A DNA stretch of 64,000 bases, taken from contig DATJMX010000016.1 of assembly GCA_035508495.1 (NCBI GenBank), forward strand, positions 1 through 64,000. Reading direction: 5' to 3'. The translations under genes and the position numbers were made by a program. The stretch is from Candidatus Binataceae bacterium (GTDB taxonomy: Bacteria > Desulfobacterota > Binatia > Binatales > Binataceae). The number at the start of each line of letters is the position of its first letter. Position 1 is the first letter of the stretch. Below the pieces are notes generated by a model, which was not told the origin of the DNA, ran no database searches, and saw only the letters and a program-made list of their open reading frames with translations. Below, in pieces: positions 36,318-46,475 of this stretch.

Positions 36318-37211
36318 TCATGCCAGCTTCGCCTGGCGGCGAATCATCTCGTAAAGTGCCTGCGCCGCGGGCGAGAGATACGCAGTCTTGCGCGCCACCA
36401 GCACCAGGGTTCGCGAGATCACCGGATCGGTGAGCGCGATAACCTTGATCCGCGGATAGGCGCCTTTCTGAATCGCGAGACTCGGCACAACTGCCGCCGC
36501 CACGCCCTGCGCGACGAGTCCGACGGCGGTCGAGCTGCGCTGCACCTCGTAGTGCGCCTCGAGCGTCACGTGCTGCGCACCGAGAGCGCTGTCGAGCAGG
36601 GGACGATTACCGCTCACGTCACCCGCGAAGATCAGCGGCGAGCCGGCCAGTTGCTTCCAGCGCAGGCTCTTCTTCGCTGCGAGCGGATGGTCGTCGCGGC
36701 AAATGAGCACGAAGCGATCCTCGAGCAGTGGGATGCTTGTTAACTCCGCGTGATGCGGCCCGCCGATGTTGATGCCGAATTCGGCCTCGCGCCGCAGCAC
36801 CGCCTCGGCCACTCCCGAAGAAGCATGGTCGAGAATCTTGATGCGGTTGTCGGGGTAGCGCGCCGCGTATTCCTGGATGATGCGCGGCAGGTATTGCACG
36901 CCCACCGTCGGCACGCACGCGATCGCGACGTCGCCGCGCTGCGCCTTGCCGGTGTTGTGAATCTCCGTCAGCGCATTGCCGAGATCGGCGAGCAGGCGCC
37001 GCGCCTGGGGCACGAAATCGCGCCCGAGCGTGGTCAGCGCGACGCGCCGCGTCGTGCGCTCGACCAGTTTTACGCCCAGCAGATTCTCGAGATTCTGCAG
37101 GCGGCGCGTGAGCGCGGTCTGCGTGAGGTGCAGAACGTCGGCGGCCTTCTGAAAGCCGCCATGATCGGCGATCGCAACGAAAGCCTCGAGTCCGAGCGTG
37201 TCGATTCTCAT
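36318..37211 (-). CDS. LysR-family transcriptional regulator
   Basis: About 297 residues. The winged helix-turn-helix is at about 3-62 (IDTLGLEAFVAIADHGGFQKAA, then TQTALTRRLQNLENLLGVKLVER). The periplasmic-binding-like effector domain is at 90-295. The start is uncertain between 37217 and 37211. It is divergent from the aconitase gene, with 86 bases between, and 76 bases downstream of its end lies the ytcA-like start. Likely targets are therefore the aconitase gene or its own promoter. Regulation of the pump genes is less likely from the geometry. The AT-rich 37212-37260 may contain its T-N11-A site. Confidence 0.85.
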   Translation of the reverse strand: MRIDTLGLEAFVAIADHGGFQKAADVLHLTQTALTRRLQNLENLLGVKLVERTTRRVALTTLGRDFVPQARRLLADLGNALTEIHNTGKAQRGDVAIACVPTVGVQYLPRIIQEYAARYPDNRIKILDHASSGVAEAVLRREAEFGINIGGPHHAELTSIPLLEDRFVLICRDDHPLAAKKSLRWKQLAGSPLIFAGDVSGNRPLLDSALGAQHVTLEAHYEVQRSSTAVGLVAQGVAAAVVPSLAIQKGAYPRIKVIALTDPVISRTLVLVARKTAYLSPAAQALYEMIRRQAKLA

Positions 37212-37297
37212 GAACAATATGCATTAATATTAGAGATAAATTCATTTTACTTGCAATGCAGTTCCTCCGCAGAATTTTCTTATCGGAGGAAGTACTC

Positions 37298-39580
37298 ATG
37301 CCAGCGATCGAATCGACACCTGAAATGGCCGCGCGCGTTTATGAAACTATCGCAAAGAATCTCGCAGTCGTGCGCCGCCGGCTCGCACGGCCGCTGACGC
37401 TGGCCGAGAAAATCCTGCTTGGACATCTCGACGAGCCCGAGCATCAGGAATTGAAGCCTGGCGCGAGCTATCTGATGCTGCGGCCGGACCGCGTTGTGTT
37501 CCAGGATGTGCTCGGTCAGACCGGGCTGCTCCAGTTCATGCAGACGCGGCGCGAAACGGTCGCGGTGCCGACGACGATTCACTGCGATCACTTGATCCAG
37601 GCGCGCACCGGCGGCGTCTCGGACCTGCGCGACTCGCTGGCCGAGAATCGCGAGATCTACGATTTTCTGCGCTCGGCAGCGGCGAAGTTCGGCGCGGGAT
37701 TCTGGGGGCCGGGCGCCGGTATCATCCACCAGGTGGTGCTCGAGAACTATGCGTTTCCGGGCGAGCTAATCCTTGGCACCGATTCACACACGCCCAATTC
37801 CGGCGGTCTCGGCGCGTGCGCGGTCGGCGTCGGCGGCGCCGATGCGGTCGAAGTCATCGCCGGCCTGCCGTGGGAAGTGCTCTATCCCCAGCGCATCGCG
37901 ATCTACCTGACGGGCGTGATGAGCGGATGGACCGCAGCCAAGGACGTCATTTTGTACGTTGCAGGCCAACTGACAGTGAGCGGCGGGACCAACGCGATTG
38001 TCGAATATATCGGCCCTGGAGCGCGCACGTTAAGCGCCACGGGCAAGGCCACGATCACCAACATGGGCGCGGAGATTGGCGCGACAACGTCGATCTTCCC
38101 GGCCGACGAGCGGATGTGCACCTATCTCGCCGCGACGCGGCGCGCCGGCCTCGTGCCTTTGATCAGGCGGTATCAGACGCTGCTCGAGCCCGACGCCGAG
38201 GCCGAGGCGCATCCGGAGCGCTACTACGATCGCGTGCTCGAGCTTGATCTCTCGAAACTGGAGCCGCACGTCGTCGGACCTCATTCGCCCGATCGCGCGC
38301 GTCCAATCTCAAAGCTAGCCGAAGAAGTCCGCGATCCAGCGAACTCGTTCTGCGACCGGGTCTCGACGGCGCTTATCGGGAGTTGCACGAATTCTTCGTA
38401 CGAAGATATGAGCCGCGCCGCCGATATCGGCGCGCAGGCGCGCGCGCATGGAATCAAAGCCGCGTCCGCCTTCATGGTCACGCCGGGCTCGGAGCAGATT
38501 CGCGCGACGATCGCGCGCGACGGCCAGCTCAAGACCTTCGAAGACGTCGGCGGCGCAGTGCTCGCCAACGCCTGCGGCCCCTGTATCGGCCAGTGGCGGC
38601 GCGATTCCGCCCCCGATCCGAATACGATCGTCACCTCGTACAATCGTAATTTCCCCGGGCGCAACGATGGCAAATCATCGACGATGAATTTCATCGCCAG
38701 TCCCGAGATCGCCACGGCGTTCGCGATCGCGGGTCGGCTGTCCTTCAATCCGCTCACTGATTTGCTCACGGCTCCGGATGGCACGACGTTTCGGCTCCAG
38801 CCGCCCGCGTCTGCGCCTGAAGTGCCCGCCGCTGGATTCGAGCGTGGACAAGCAGACTACGTTGCGCCGCCGATGGACGGCTCGGCGACAAAATTGATCG
38901 TCGATCCGCACAGCGAGCGATTGCAGTTGATGGAACCATGGCCCGCGTGGGACGGCCGCGATTTCGTCGATATGCCGGTGCTGCTGAAAGCCGTCGGCAA
39001 GACCACCACCGATCATATTTCTCCGGCCGGACCATGGCTCAGGTATCGCGGCCATCTCGACAAGTTCAGTGACAATATGTTCATGGGTGCAATCAATGCG
39101 TTCACCGGCGAGGCAGGCAAGACCGCGAACGTCGTGAGCGGCGATCGGAGCCAGCAGATCGCGAAGGTCGCGCGCGATTATCGGGCGCGCGGACTCAGGT
39201 GGGTCGTGCTCGGCGATCGCAACTATGGCGAGGGGAGCAGCCGCGAGCATGCCGCGCTTTCGCCGCGGCTTCTCGGCGGCGCCGCGATAATCGCGCGCAG
39301 CTTCGCGCGGATTCATGAATCCAATCTAAAGAAGCAGGGCCTCCTCGCGCTGACGTTTCGCGATCCAGCCGACTACGAGCGGATTCGCGAAGATGATCGG
39401 ATAAGCCTCCTCGGACTCGCCGCCCTGGCGCCGGGCCAGCCAGTCCGATGCCGCGTCGCACATGCCCACGGCACGTCGGAAACGTTGATCCTCGATCATT
39501 CTTACAGCGCGCGGCAGCTCGAATGGTTTCGCGCAGGCTCGGCGCTCAACGTGTTTCATGCCTCTTCGGCGAAGCGCTAG
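37298..39580 (+). CDS. acn: Aconitate hydratase, mitochondrial-type
   Basis: 760 residues; converts citrate to isocitrate via cis-aconitate in the TCA cycle. The three [4Fe-4S] ligands are Cys363 (GSCTNSSYED) and Cys426 and Cys429 (ACGPCIGQW), nearly the same numbering as mitochondrial aconitase. Substrate-binding motifs DSHTPNSGG (about 171-179), RNFPGRND and, in the swivelling C-terminal domain, NYGEGSSREHAA are present. The start ATG 37298 follows GGAGGAAG; the frame is open from 37256. It is divergent from a LysR regulator. An isocitrate dehydrogenase-like gene lies 19 kb downstream. Confidence 0.95.
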   Translation: MPAIESTPEMAARVYETIAKNLAVVRRRLARPLTLAEKILLGHLDEPEHQELKPGASYLMLRPDRVVFQDVLGQTGLLQFMQTRRETVAVPTTIHCDHLIQARTGGVSDLRDSLAENREIYDFLRSAAAKFGAGFWGPGAGIIHQVVLENYAFPGELILGTDSHTPNSGGLGACAVGVGGADAVEVIAGLPWEVLYPQRIAIYLTGVMSGWTAAKDVILYVAGQLTVSGGTNAIVEYIGPGARTLSATGKATITNMGAEIGATTSIFPADERMCTYLAATRRAGLVPLIRRYQTLLEPDAEAEAHPERYYDRVLELDLSKLEPHVVGPHSPDRARPISKLAEEVRDPANSFCDRVSTALIGSCTNSSYEDMSRAADIGAQARAHGIKAASAFMVTPGSEQIRATIARDGQLKTFEDVGGAVLANACGPCIGQWRRDSAPDPNTIVTSYNRNFPGRNDGKSSTMNFIASPEIATAFAIAGRLSFNPLTDLLTAPDGTTFRLQPPASAPEVPAAGFERGQADYVAPPMDGSATKLIVDPHSERLQLMEPWPAWDGRDFVDMPVLLKAVGKTTTDHISPAGPWLRYRGHLDKFSDNMFMGAINAFTGEAGKTANVVSGDRSQQIAKVARDYRARGLRWVVLGDRNYGEGSSREHAALSPRLLGGAAIIARSFARIHESNLKKQGLLALTFRDPADYERIREDDRISLLGLAALAPGQPVRCRVAHAHGTSETLILDHSYSARQLEWFRAGSALNVFHASSAKR

Positions 39581-39652
39581 AAGCGCTCGTTGCACCGCGA
39601 GCGAGGTTCGTGCGATAGCGTCGTCATCGGCTGATATCGCTGGAGGAGCATC

Positions 39653-40414
39653 ATGGCCTATCTGGATCGTGACGGCGTGCGCATCTACTACGAGGAGCGC
39701 GGCAGCGGGCCCGCGGTTCTGCTGAGCCATGGCTACAGCGCGAGCGCGCGGATGTGGGAAGGGCAGTTGAGCGCACTCTCCGATCGCTTTCATATCATCG
39801 CGTGGGACATGCGCGGTCACGATCGCTCGGATTCGCCGGCCGATCCCGCGGCCTACTCGCACGAGGCGACCGTCGCGGACATGGCCGCGATTCTCAATGC
39901 ATGCGGTGCGCAGCACGCCGTGATCGGCGGCCTCTCGCTGGGCGGCTTCATGTCGCTGGCCTTTCACCTCGCGCATCCGGAGCGCAGCGCCGCGCTGATG
40001 CTCTTCGACACGGGACCCGGCTACAAAAAGGACGGGCCGCGCAACGAATGGAATGCGATGGCCGGCACGCTGGCGCGCACGCTCGAGACCAAGGGCCTCG
40101 AAGGCGCGATGGGCGGCTCCGAAGCGCGCCTCGCGCATCATCGAAGCGCGCAAGGGCTCGCGCATGCCGCGCGCGGGATGCTGGCGCAGAAGGACGGCCG
40201 CGTCATCGAAGGACTGCCGGAGATCAAAGTGCCGACGCTGGTGCTGGTCGGCGCGAATGACAAGCAGTTTCTGCCTTCGGCCGATTACATGGCGGCGAAA
40301 ATTCCTGGCGCGGAAAAAGTCGTGCTGGCCGATGCCGGCCACGCCGCCAATATCGATCAGCCCGAGGCGTTCAACGCCGCGGTGCGCGCGTTTCTTGACC
40401 GCGTCACGAGCTGA
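39653..40414 (+). CDS. Alpha/beta hydrolase
   Basis: 253 residues with a complete triad: nucleophile Ser in GLSLGG (about 94-99), acid Asp in GANDKQF (about 203) and His in DAGHAANID (about 230). The oxyanion motif is LSHGYSAS (24-31). There is no signal peptide. GGAGGAGC precedes the ATG. Such enzymes are esterases, C-C hydrolases or lactonases; the small cap region does not tell which. It follows the aconitase gene by 72 bases on the same strand. Confidence 0.85.
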   Translation: MAYLDRDGVRIYYEERGSGPAVLLSHGYSASARMWEGQLSALSDRFHIIAWDMRGHDRSDSPADPAAYSHEATVADMAAILNACGAQHAVIGGLSLGGFMSLAFHLAHPERSAALMLFDTGPGYKKDGPRNEWNAMAGTLARTLETKGLEGAMGGSEARLAHHRSAQGLAHAARGMLAQKDGRVIEGLPEIKVPTLVLVGANDKQFLPSADYMAAKIPGAEKVVLADAGHAANIDQPEAFNAAVRAFLDRVTS

Positions 40415-40429
40415 ACCGCGCTCGCGAAA

Positions 40430-42574
40430 TCACGCCGTGCGCCGCAGGATAACCATCGAACGTCCCGCGACGTGGACCTTGCCGCCTGGCGTGAATGAAT
40501 CCGTTTCCTGCGGCATCGGCTCGGTGGTGTCGAGGATCTTGACCCAGCGCCGGGCCCAGATGCGTGCCGGCATCACGAAGTCGAGCGCATCCGCGCCGGC
40601 GTTGAAAATCACGTAGTACGAATCGTCGGCGCCCACCCGATCGCCCTTCACTTCGTCGAGCGCGTCGCCGTTGAGAAAGACCGCGAGCGATTTCGCATAG
40701 CCCGCGCTCCAATCGCCGACGGTCATCTCGTTGCCGTCGAGCCGGAACCATCCGATGTCCTTGAGCTTGCTGCCAGCGCGCACAAGGCCGGTAAACCACT
40801 TGCGCCGGCGAAAGACGCGATGCTCGTTGCGCAGCCGAATCATCGCGCGCACGAAATCCAGGAACTCGGTATCGGCCGCCGACCAGTCGAGCCACGCGAT
40901 CTCGTTGTCCTGGCAGTACGCGTTGTTGTTGCCGCGCTGCGAGCGTCCGAGCTCGTCGCCGGCGAGCATCATCGGCACGCCCTGCGAGATGATCAGAGTC
41001 GCGATGAAGTTGCGGCGCTGGCGGCGGCGCAGCGCCTTGATCACCGGGTCAGCGGTGGGACCTTCGGCGCCGCCATTCCATGAGCGATTGGTGTTGTCGC
41101 CGTCCTGGTTGTTCTCGCCATTGGCTTCGTTGTGTTTCTCGTTGTAGGAGACGAGGTCGGCGAGCGTGAAGCCGTCGTGCGCGGTGATGAAGTTTACGCT
41201 CGCCTGCGGCGCGCGGCCGTTCCATTGAAAGAGATCGGAGCTGCCGGTGAAGCGCGAGGCGAACTCCGCCATCGTATCGTCGGCGCCGCGCCAGAAGTCG
41301 CGCGCCTTGTCGCGAAACTTGCCGTTCCATTCCTTCCAGTTGGCGGGAAAGCCGCCGACCTGGTAACCGCCGTCGCCAATATCCCATGGCTCCGCGATGA
41401 GCTTGGTCTTGGACAGCGCCGGGTCCTGCATCAGCGCCGAGAAGAACGGCGACTGCCCGTCGAAACCGATCCGCGTGCGCGCGAGCGTCGTGGCGAGATC
41501 GAAGCGGAATCCATCGACGTGCATCTCGACGACCCAATAGCGCAGGCTGTCGAGCACGAACTGCAGCACCCGCGGATGCATCATGTTGAGCGAGTTGCCG
41601 CAGCCGGTGGTGTCGAGGTTGGCGCGCTTGTTGTTAGGATCGAGCCGGTAATAAGCGGCGTTGTCGATTCCGCGAAATGAAAAGGTCGGCCCCGCCGGTC
41701 CGCCTTCGGCGGTGTGATTGTAAACCACGTCGAGCAGGACCTCGATTCCCGCGCGATGGAACGCCTTGACCATCTCGCGAAACTCGTTGACCGCGCCGCC
41801 GAGCTCCTTCGATGCAGCGAAGCGGATGTCGGGAGCGAAGAATCCGATCGTGTTGTAGCCCCAGTAATTGACGAGATTGTGGTCGATCAGACGGCGCTCC
41901 GGCGACGATTGATATACCGGCAGAAGCTCAATCGCCGTGATGCCGAGCTCCTTGAGATGGGCGATGACCGGCGCGGACGCGAGGCCCGCGTAAGTGCCGC
42001 GCAGATTCTCGGGCACGTCGGGATGCCGTGCCGTCATGCCCTTGACGTGCGCCTCATAGATGATCGTGTCAGTCCACGGAGTCCTGAGCTGAGAGTCGCC
42101 GTCCCAATCGAAGCTCGGATCGACCACAACGCTGCGGGCGGCGACGGCTGCGCTGTTGCGATTATCCTTGCGCAAGTCGAGATCGGCGTGGCCAAAGCGA
42201 TAGGCGAAGATCGTATCAAACGGCAGCGGCAGGCGATCGAACGCGCGGGCATACGGATCGAGCAGGAGCTTCATCGGATTGAAACGAAGGCCGGCATTGG
42301 GATCGTAGGCGCCATCAACCCGGTAGCCGTAGCGCTGCCCCGGCTTCAGCCCGGAGATATAGCCGTGCCATATGCCCTCGGTGCGCTCGATTAGCGGCAC
42401 GCGCGCGACTTCGGTGGTGCCGCCCTCGCCGTCGAAGAGGCATAGCGTCACGCCGGCGGCGCTCTCGGTAAACAGGGCGAAATTGACGCCCGAGCCGTCG
42501 AAGGTTGCGCCGAGAGGATGCGGCGATCCGGTGGAAGCATTTAGCGTTGGAGTGGCTTTGGCACGTCGGCTCAT
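40430..42574 (-). CDS. glgX: Glycogen debranching enzyme GlgX (GH13)
   Basis: 714 residues; hydrolyses alpha-1,6 branches of glycogen limit dextrins in the cytosol. The N-terminal CBM48 is at about 15-110 (GATFDGSGVNFALFTESA). The GH13 barrel holds the nucleophile Asp359 in VDGFRFDLA, the acid/base Glu395 in IAEPWDIG and Asp467 in TAHDGFTL. LDVVYNHTAEG (about 281-291) is conserved region I. The C-terminal beta domain closes the protein. No other glycogen genes are next to it. It converges with the hydrolase gene, with 15 bases between the ends. Confidence 0.95.
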   Translation of the reverse strand: MSRRAKATPTLNASTGSPHPLGATFDGSGVNFALFTESAAGVTLCLFDGEGGTTEVARVPLIERTEGIWHGYISGLKPGQRYGYRVDGAYDPNAGLRFNPMKLLLDPYARAFDRLPLPFDTIFAYRFGHADLDLRKDNRNSAAVAARSVVVDPSFDWDGDSQLRTPWTDTIIYEAHVKGMTARHPDVPENLRGTYAGLASAPVIAHLKELGITAIELLPVYQSSPERRLIDHNLVNYWGYNTIGFFAPDIRFAASKELGGAVNEFREMVKAFHRAGIEVLLDVVYNHTAEGGPAGPTFSFRGIDNAAYYRLDPNNKRANLDTTGCGNSLNMMHPRVLQFVLDSLRYWVVEMHVDGFRFDLATTLARTRIGFDGQSPFFSALMQDPALSKTKLIAEPWDIGDGGYQVGGFPANWKEWNGKFRDKARDFWRGADDTMAEFASRFTGSSDLFQWNGRAPQASVNFITAHDGFTLADLVSYNEKHNEANGENNQDGDNTNRSWNGGAEGPTADPVIKALRRRQRRNFIATLIISQGVPMMLAGDELGRSQRGNNNAYCQDNEIAWLDWSAADTEFLDFVRAMIRLRNEHRVFRRRKWFTGLVRAGSKLKDIGWFRLDGNEMTVGDWSAGYAKSLAVFLNGDALDEVKGDRVGADDSYYVIFNAGADALDFVMPARIWARRWVKILDTTEPMPQETDSFTPGGKVHVAGRSMVILRRTA

Positions 42575-43074
42575 GATGATGAATCGCCTGAATCAGTCGA
42601 TGTTAATTCGATAATACAGAAGTGCGGGAGCGACCGTCAGGCAGTAATGACAATCGCGTCGCCTTGCCGCAACCCGGTCGAAATGGCCTTTCCCGACGCC
42701 GTTGAATGCAAAAACGGGGGCGGGACGCTTTGACGAGGAGGAGAGTTACGAGCCAGCAACGCAAGCAGCCTTGACAAATAGTAAGCAAAAACAAACAATT
42801 CGCACGTTGGCGCTCACGCTGGGAAGAAAAATGCAATTTCAGGCTCAAAATGTTTTCGAATTTCGTACCCTTTCTCGGAGATTAGATCGCGGCCTGCTAC
42901 TGGGGTCGCAACCTATCGATCATTCAAAGCGCAAGCCAGAATTTTCAATTCATCCGACGATCTTGGACTTTTCGCCTTTTAGCATGACGATTTGATGGAA
43001 TTATCGCTTGGAACTCGCTTAATTTAGCGGTAGATAATTTAAAGTAGCGCAGAGCGTAGCCACCCGATGGCTAC
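42575..43074. other. AT-rich intergenic region
   Basis: About 500 bases without a supported gene. The stretch 42760-43050 is far richer in A and T than the window average and holds several T and A runs. It lies upstream of a peptidase gene and divergent glgX, so promoters are expected, but I cannot point to them. A short minus-strand open frame (42603-42848) has no start signal. Confidence 0.4.
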
Positions 43075-43116
43075 GTGCGGTTCCTTCGGGACCAGCGAAA
43101 GGCGCTTGGTGATGTT

Positions 43117-43977
43117 ATGAGTGCCGCCCTCGCCCAATCGCCACGAATCGGCAGGCGACTTTCCGGTCGCGCCCCGGATGCTATGGTCGCGCGCGAGGTC
43201 GATGCGCTCGTCTCGCGCCTGCTCACCGAAACCCGCATCCCGTTCCAGTCGCTGGGGCAGCGAGTGCTGAGTCATTTCGCTGACCTCAAGAAGATCCTGA
43301 GCGCCAACTATCTCGCGGCAGCTGGGCTCCCCGCGCGGCCGCTATTGCGCGAGCTTTCGCTCATCGCGAATAACGAACTCCGTCCCTACGTCACGGATTG
43401 GAAAAGCCTCGACGACAGTCCTGAGATGCTCTCGCACATGTCGCGCATCTTCGGTCCACGCGAAATCGAGCTCCGCACCGAGCCCTATCGTCGCGGAGCG
43501 GGTTTGGCGCTGCGGGGCTTTTTTTGCCGCGCCAATCTCAAAAGCGGCGATAAATTCGTGATCTTTCTCAACACCGCGCACCATCCTGGCGCAGTCGCGG
43601 CGACCCTGGGTCATGAGCTCGGCCACTTCATCCATGGATCGCTGGTCGGCGAGACGCAGACCACGGTCGCGCTGATGGAAGGAAACCTGTCTGCCCATAT
43701 CGATGCGCCCGACGAGCTATTCGCCGACAGCCTCGTCGCGCTGGCTGCCTATCCTGCCGAACTGATGCGCACGATCGGTCTGGTCGGCAACACGCGCCCG
43801 GGGACGGGCGATGACATTTTTGAGCGTATCAAGCTCGCCTACGATCTGATTGGCCGCCGCTTCAAGCTCGATTTGAAGCACGACAAGATCTCACCGGTCT
43901 GGCGGGTGCGCTACCTCGCGTCGATGACGCACTTTTTCAAGCTGCGCTCGGCGCTCTACCAACTCTACGAACTCTAG
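43117..43977 (+). CDS. HExxH zinc metallopeptidase-like protein (IrrE/ImmA-like)
   Basis: 286 residues from ATG 43117 (GGTGATG upstream); a GTG at 43075 would add 14 residues. The zinc motif is LGHELGHFIHG (His166, Glu167, His170), and DELFADSLVA about 45 residues later may give the third ligand. This spacing and the FAD.LV motif resemble IrrE/ImmA-type (DUF955) metallopeptidases. There is no helix-turn-helix domain and no signal peptide. The N-terminal 120 residues are helical and unassigned. Its target is unknown; no toxin-antitoxin or repressor partner is adjacent. Confidence 0.65.
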   Translation: MSAALAQSPRIGRRLSGRAPDAMVAREVDALVSRLLTETRIPFQSLGQRVLSHFADLKKILSANYLAAAGLPARPLLRELSLIANNELRPYVTDWKSLDDSPEMLSHMSRIFGPREIELRTEPYRRGAGLALRGFFCRANLKSGDKFVIFLNTAHHPGAVAATLGHELGHFIHGSLVGETQTTVALMEGNLSAHIDAPDELFADSLVALAAYPAELMRTIGLVGNTRPGTGDDIFERIKLAYDLIGRRFKLDLKHDKISPVWRVRYLASMTHFFKLRSALYQLYEL

Positions 43978-43989
43978 GCGCGCGGCGTC

Positions 43990-45150
43990 TCAGAGCGCTT
44001 CGAACAGTGCGTTGTACAGTGAAGCAGCGCGTGTATCGATCAACGCGTTCGCGCCCATTTGATTCATCACGTAGCCGAAGCTGACGTGGGCATCGGGATC
44101 TGCAAAGCCGATCGAACCGCCCGCTCCTGGATGGCCGAACGTATGCGGATTCGGACCGAGCGGCGTTTCGGCCTGCGTCAGCGCGAAGCCGAGGCCCCAT
44201 CGCGTTTTCTGCCCGAGGACCGCGTCGAGGCCGACCGCCTGCTCGGTATGCGCACGCCTGATGCTCGCGGGCGTTAGAACCTGACGCCCGTCGAGCTTGC
44301 CGCCCATGGCCAGTGCGCCGTAGAGGCGCGCGAGATCGCGCGCCGTCGCATGACCATTGGCGGCGGGAATTTCGGCGCCCCGCCAGGCGCGGCTGTTCAC
44401 CAATTTTGAATCGATCACCGGCACGGGATTGGCAATCGCCTTGTAGCTGACCGATTCGGGATCGCTCGCCATCTGCGCCATCGGGTCGGGGGCACCCGCT
44501 GGCGGAGGCGCCGCCGCAACAAGGTCCGCGATTCGCGAATCGAAACTCGCGCCGACGCCGATATGAATATCCAGCTCATGCGGCCCGGTGATTTCCTCAC
44601 GCAGATAAGTGCCTGGCGTCTTGCCCGTGATGCGCCGAATCACCTCGCCGACTAGATGCCCGAAGGTGAGCGCATGGTAGCCGTGCTTCGTGCCGGGCTC
44701 CCACCAGGGCTCCTGGGCGGCGAGCGCATCGCACATCAGCGTCCAGTTGAAGTACCCGTCGGGCGGAAGCTGCTTGCGCACGGCGGCCATGCCGGCGCGA
44801 TGGCTCAACAAATAGTTAACAGGAATTTTCGCCTTTCCCGCTGCCGCAAACTCAGGCCAGTAACTCGCTACCGGCGCGTCGAGATCGAGCCGGCCCTGAT
44901 CGACGAGGCGATGCGCCAGGATCGCGGTGATACCCTTGGTCGTCGAGTAGACGTTGACCAGCGTATCGCGCTGCCAGGGACGCGTGCGGGCTTGGTCAGC
45001 ATGCCCAGCCCACAGATCGACGACGGACTTGCCATCGACGGTCGCGGCCACTGCGGCGCCAACCTCGAGTCCGGCGGCGAAGTTTGACTCGAAGACTTCC
45101 TTGACGCGCTTGAAGCGCGGATCGCAACTGCCTTCGCTCTTCACGTTCAT
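43990..45150 (-). CDS. Class C beta-lactamase-fold serine hydrolase (EstB-like), copy 1
   Basis: 386 residues, no signal peptide. The SxxK motif is Ser69-Thr-Thr-Lys72 (VYSTTKG), the Tyr motif is Tyr158 in HGYHALTFG, and the third motif is HPGAGG near 340. This set is typical of family VIII esterases (EstB-like), which hydrolyse small esters rather than lactams. Its neighbour at 45162 is a close paralogue in the same orientation only 11 bases upstream, so the two are probably one operon made by tandem duplication. Confidence 0.88.
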   Translation of the reverse strand: MNVKSEGSCDPRFKRVKEVFESNFAAGLEVGAAVAATVDGKSVVDLWAGHADQARTRPWQRDTLVNVYSTTKGITAILAHRLVDQGRLDLDAPVASYWPEFAAAGKAKIPVNYLLSHRAGMAAVRKQLPPDGYFNWTLMCDALAAQEPWWEPGTKHGYHALTFGHLVGEVIRRITGKTPGTYLREEITGPHELDIHIGVGASFDSRIADLVAAAPPPAGAPDPMAQMASDPESVSYKAIANPVPVIDSKLVNSRAWRGAEIPAANGHATARDLARLYGALAMGGKLDGRQVLTPASIRRAHTEQAVGLDAVLGQKTRWGLGFALTQAETPLGPNPHTFGHPGAGGSIGFADPDAHVSFGYVMNQMGANALIDTRAASLYNALFEAL

Positions 45151-45161
45151 CGCAATCTCAC

Positions 45162-46325
45162 TCAGAGCGACGCGTAGAACGCGTCCATCAGCGCAGTCGC
45201 GCGCGGATCGACCAGCAGGCCCATCTGCATCTGGTTCATCGTGTAGCCGAATCCGACCTTCGCCTCTGGATCAGCGAAGCCGACCGAACCGCCCGCGCCA
45301 GGATGGCCGAACGCTTTGGGATTGGGACCGAACGCGGCGGACGGCTGCGACATCATGAAGCCCAGCGAGAACCTGGTCGAGATTCCCATGATCACCGCGT
45401 CGGGACCGAGGGACTGTTCTTCCGAGCAATGCGCGATCTGCTTCTGCGCCACGACCCGTACGCCGTCGAGCTCGCCGCCGCGCGCGAGCGCACCGTAAAG
45501 GCGCGCCAGTCCGCGCGCGGTGAAGTGACCATTGGCGGCGGGGATCTCCGCGCCGCGCCAACCACGCGTGTTGTCGAGTCCCGGCATCGAGAGCACCGGC
45601 GGATTCGCGAATGCCTTCGCCATCACGCCTTCGGGATTCTTCGCGATCTCGGCAAACAGGTTCGGCGCGCCCGGCGGCAGCGGCGGCGACGGAATCATGT
45701 CGGCAGTACGCGCATCGTCCTTCGCATCGAGGCCGATATGCAGATCGAGTCCGAGCGGACCCGCCAGCTCATCGTGCAGAAAGCGTCCCGGCGTCTTGCC
45801 CGAGATACGCCGGATCACTTCGCCGACGAGCCATCCAAATGTGAGCGCATGGTAACCGTGCTTTGCTCCCGGCTCCCACCACGGCTCCTGCTCGGCGAGC
45901 GCGGTGCACATCGTATCCCAGTTGTAGATATCGTCGGGGCGGAGCGGCTTGCTGACAGCTGCGAGTCCGGCGCGATGGCTGAGCAGATAGCGCACCGGCA
46001 GCTTCGCCTTTCCGGCTTGCGCGAATTCCGGCCAGTATTTCGCGACAGGCGCATCGATATCGAGCTTGCCCTCGCCAGCCAGGCGATGAGCGCAAATTGC
46101 CGTCACGCCCTTGGTCGTCGAATAGCAATTAACCAGTGTATCGCGAGTCCACGGCCGCGTGCGGGCCTTGTCGGCATGACCAGCCCAGATATCAACGACC
46201 GGCTTGCCGTCGATTGTGATCGCCACCGCGGCGCCAACCTCAACGCCGCGTTCGAAATTCTGCGCAAACGCATCCTTGACGCGATTGAACCTGGGATCGC
46301 ACGAACCGTCAATCTGAATCGCCAT
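45162..46325 (-). CDS. Class C beta-lactamase-fold serine hydrolase (EstB-like), copy 2
   Basis: 387 residues from ATG 46325, with GAGGAGAG upstream; the frame is open to 46460 but the extra part is not conserved in copy 1. Same motifs as copy 1: Ser69-Thr-Thr-Lys72, Tyr in HGYHALTFG, HPGAGG. The two proteins start almost identically (SCDPRF.RVK..F..NF) and align over the full length, so they are in-tandem paralogues. Different residues around the lid and near position 210-240 suggest different substrates. It is the promoter-proximal gene of the pair. Confidence 0.88.
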   Translation of the reverse strand: MAIQIDGSCDPRFNRVKDAFAQNFERGVEVGAAVAITIDGKPVVDIWAGHADKARTRPWTRDTLVNCYSTTKGVTAICAHRLAGEGKLDIDAPVAKYWPEFAQAGKAKLPVRYLLSHRAGLAAVSKPLRPDDIYNWDTMCTALAEQEPWWEPGAKHGYHALTFGWLVGEVIRRISGKTPGRFLHDELAGPLGLDLHIGLDAKDDARTADMIPSPPLPPGAPNLFAEIAKNPEGVMAKAFANPPVLSMPGLDNTRGWRGAEIPAANGHFTARGLARLYGALARGGELDGVRVVAQKQIAHCSEEQSLGPDAVIMGISTRFSLGFMMSQPSAAFGPNPKAFGHPGAGGSVGFADPEAKVGFGYTMNQMQMGLLVDPRATALMDAFYASL

Positions 46326-46475
46326 ATCAAACTCTCCTCGGCCAGAGTCGCCGCAGCGCATCTCATACCACGCCGTGAAGAGAGCGACCAAACTGGGCGA
46401 TCGATTGAAGATGACCGCAAAGAGATTGGAAGGGAGCGGGCGAAATCGTGGCGATCTCACCCGCTCGTCAGGCGG

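Noticed and set aside
42603..42848. 81-residue minus-strand open frame upstream of glgX
   Set aside because: No start signal and no recognisable features in an AT-rich intergenic stretch.
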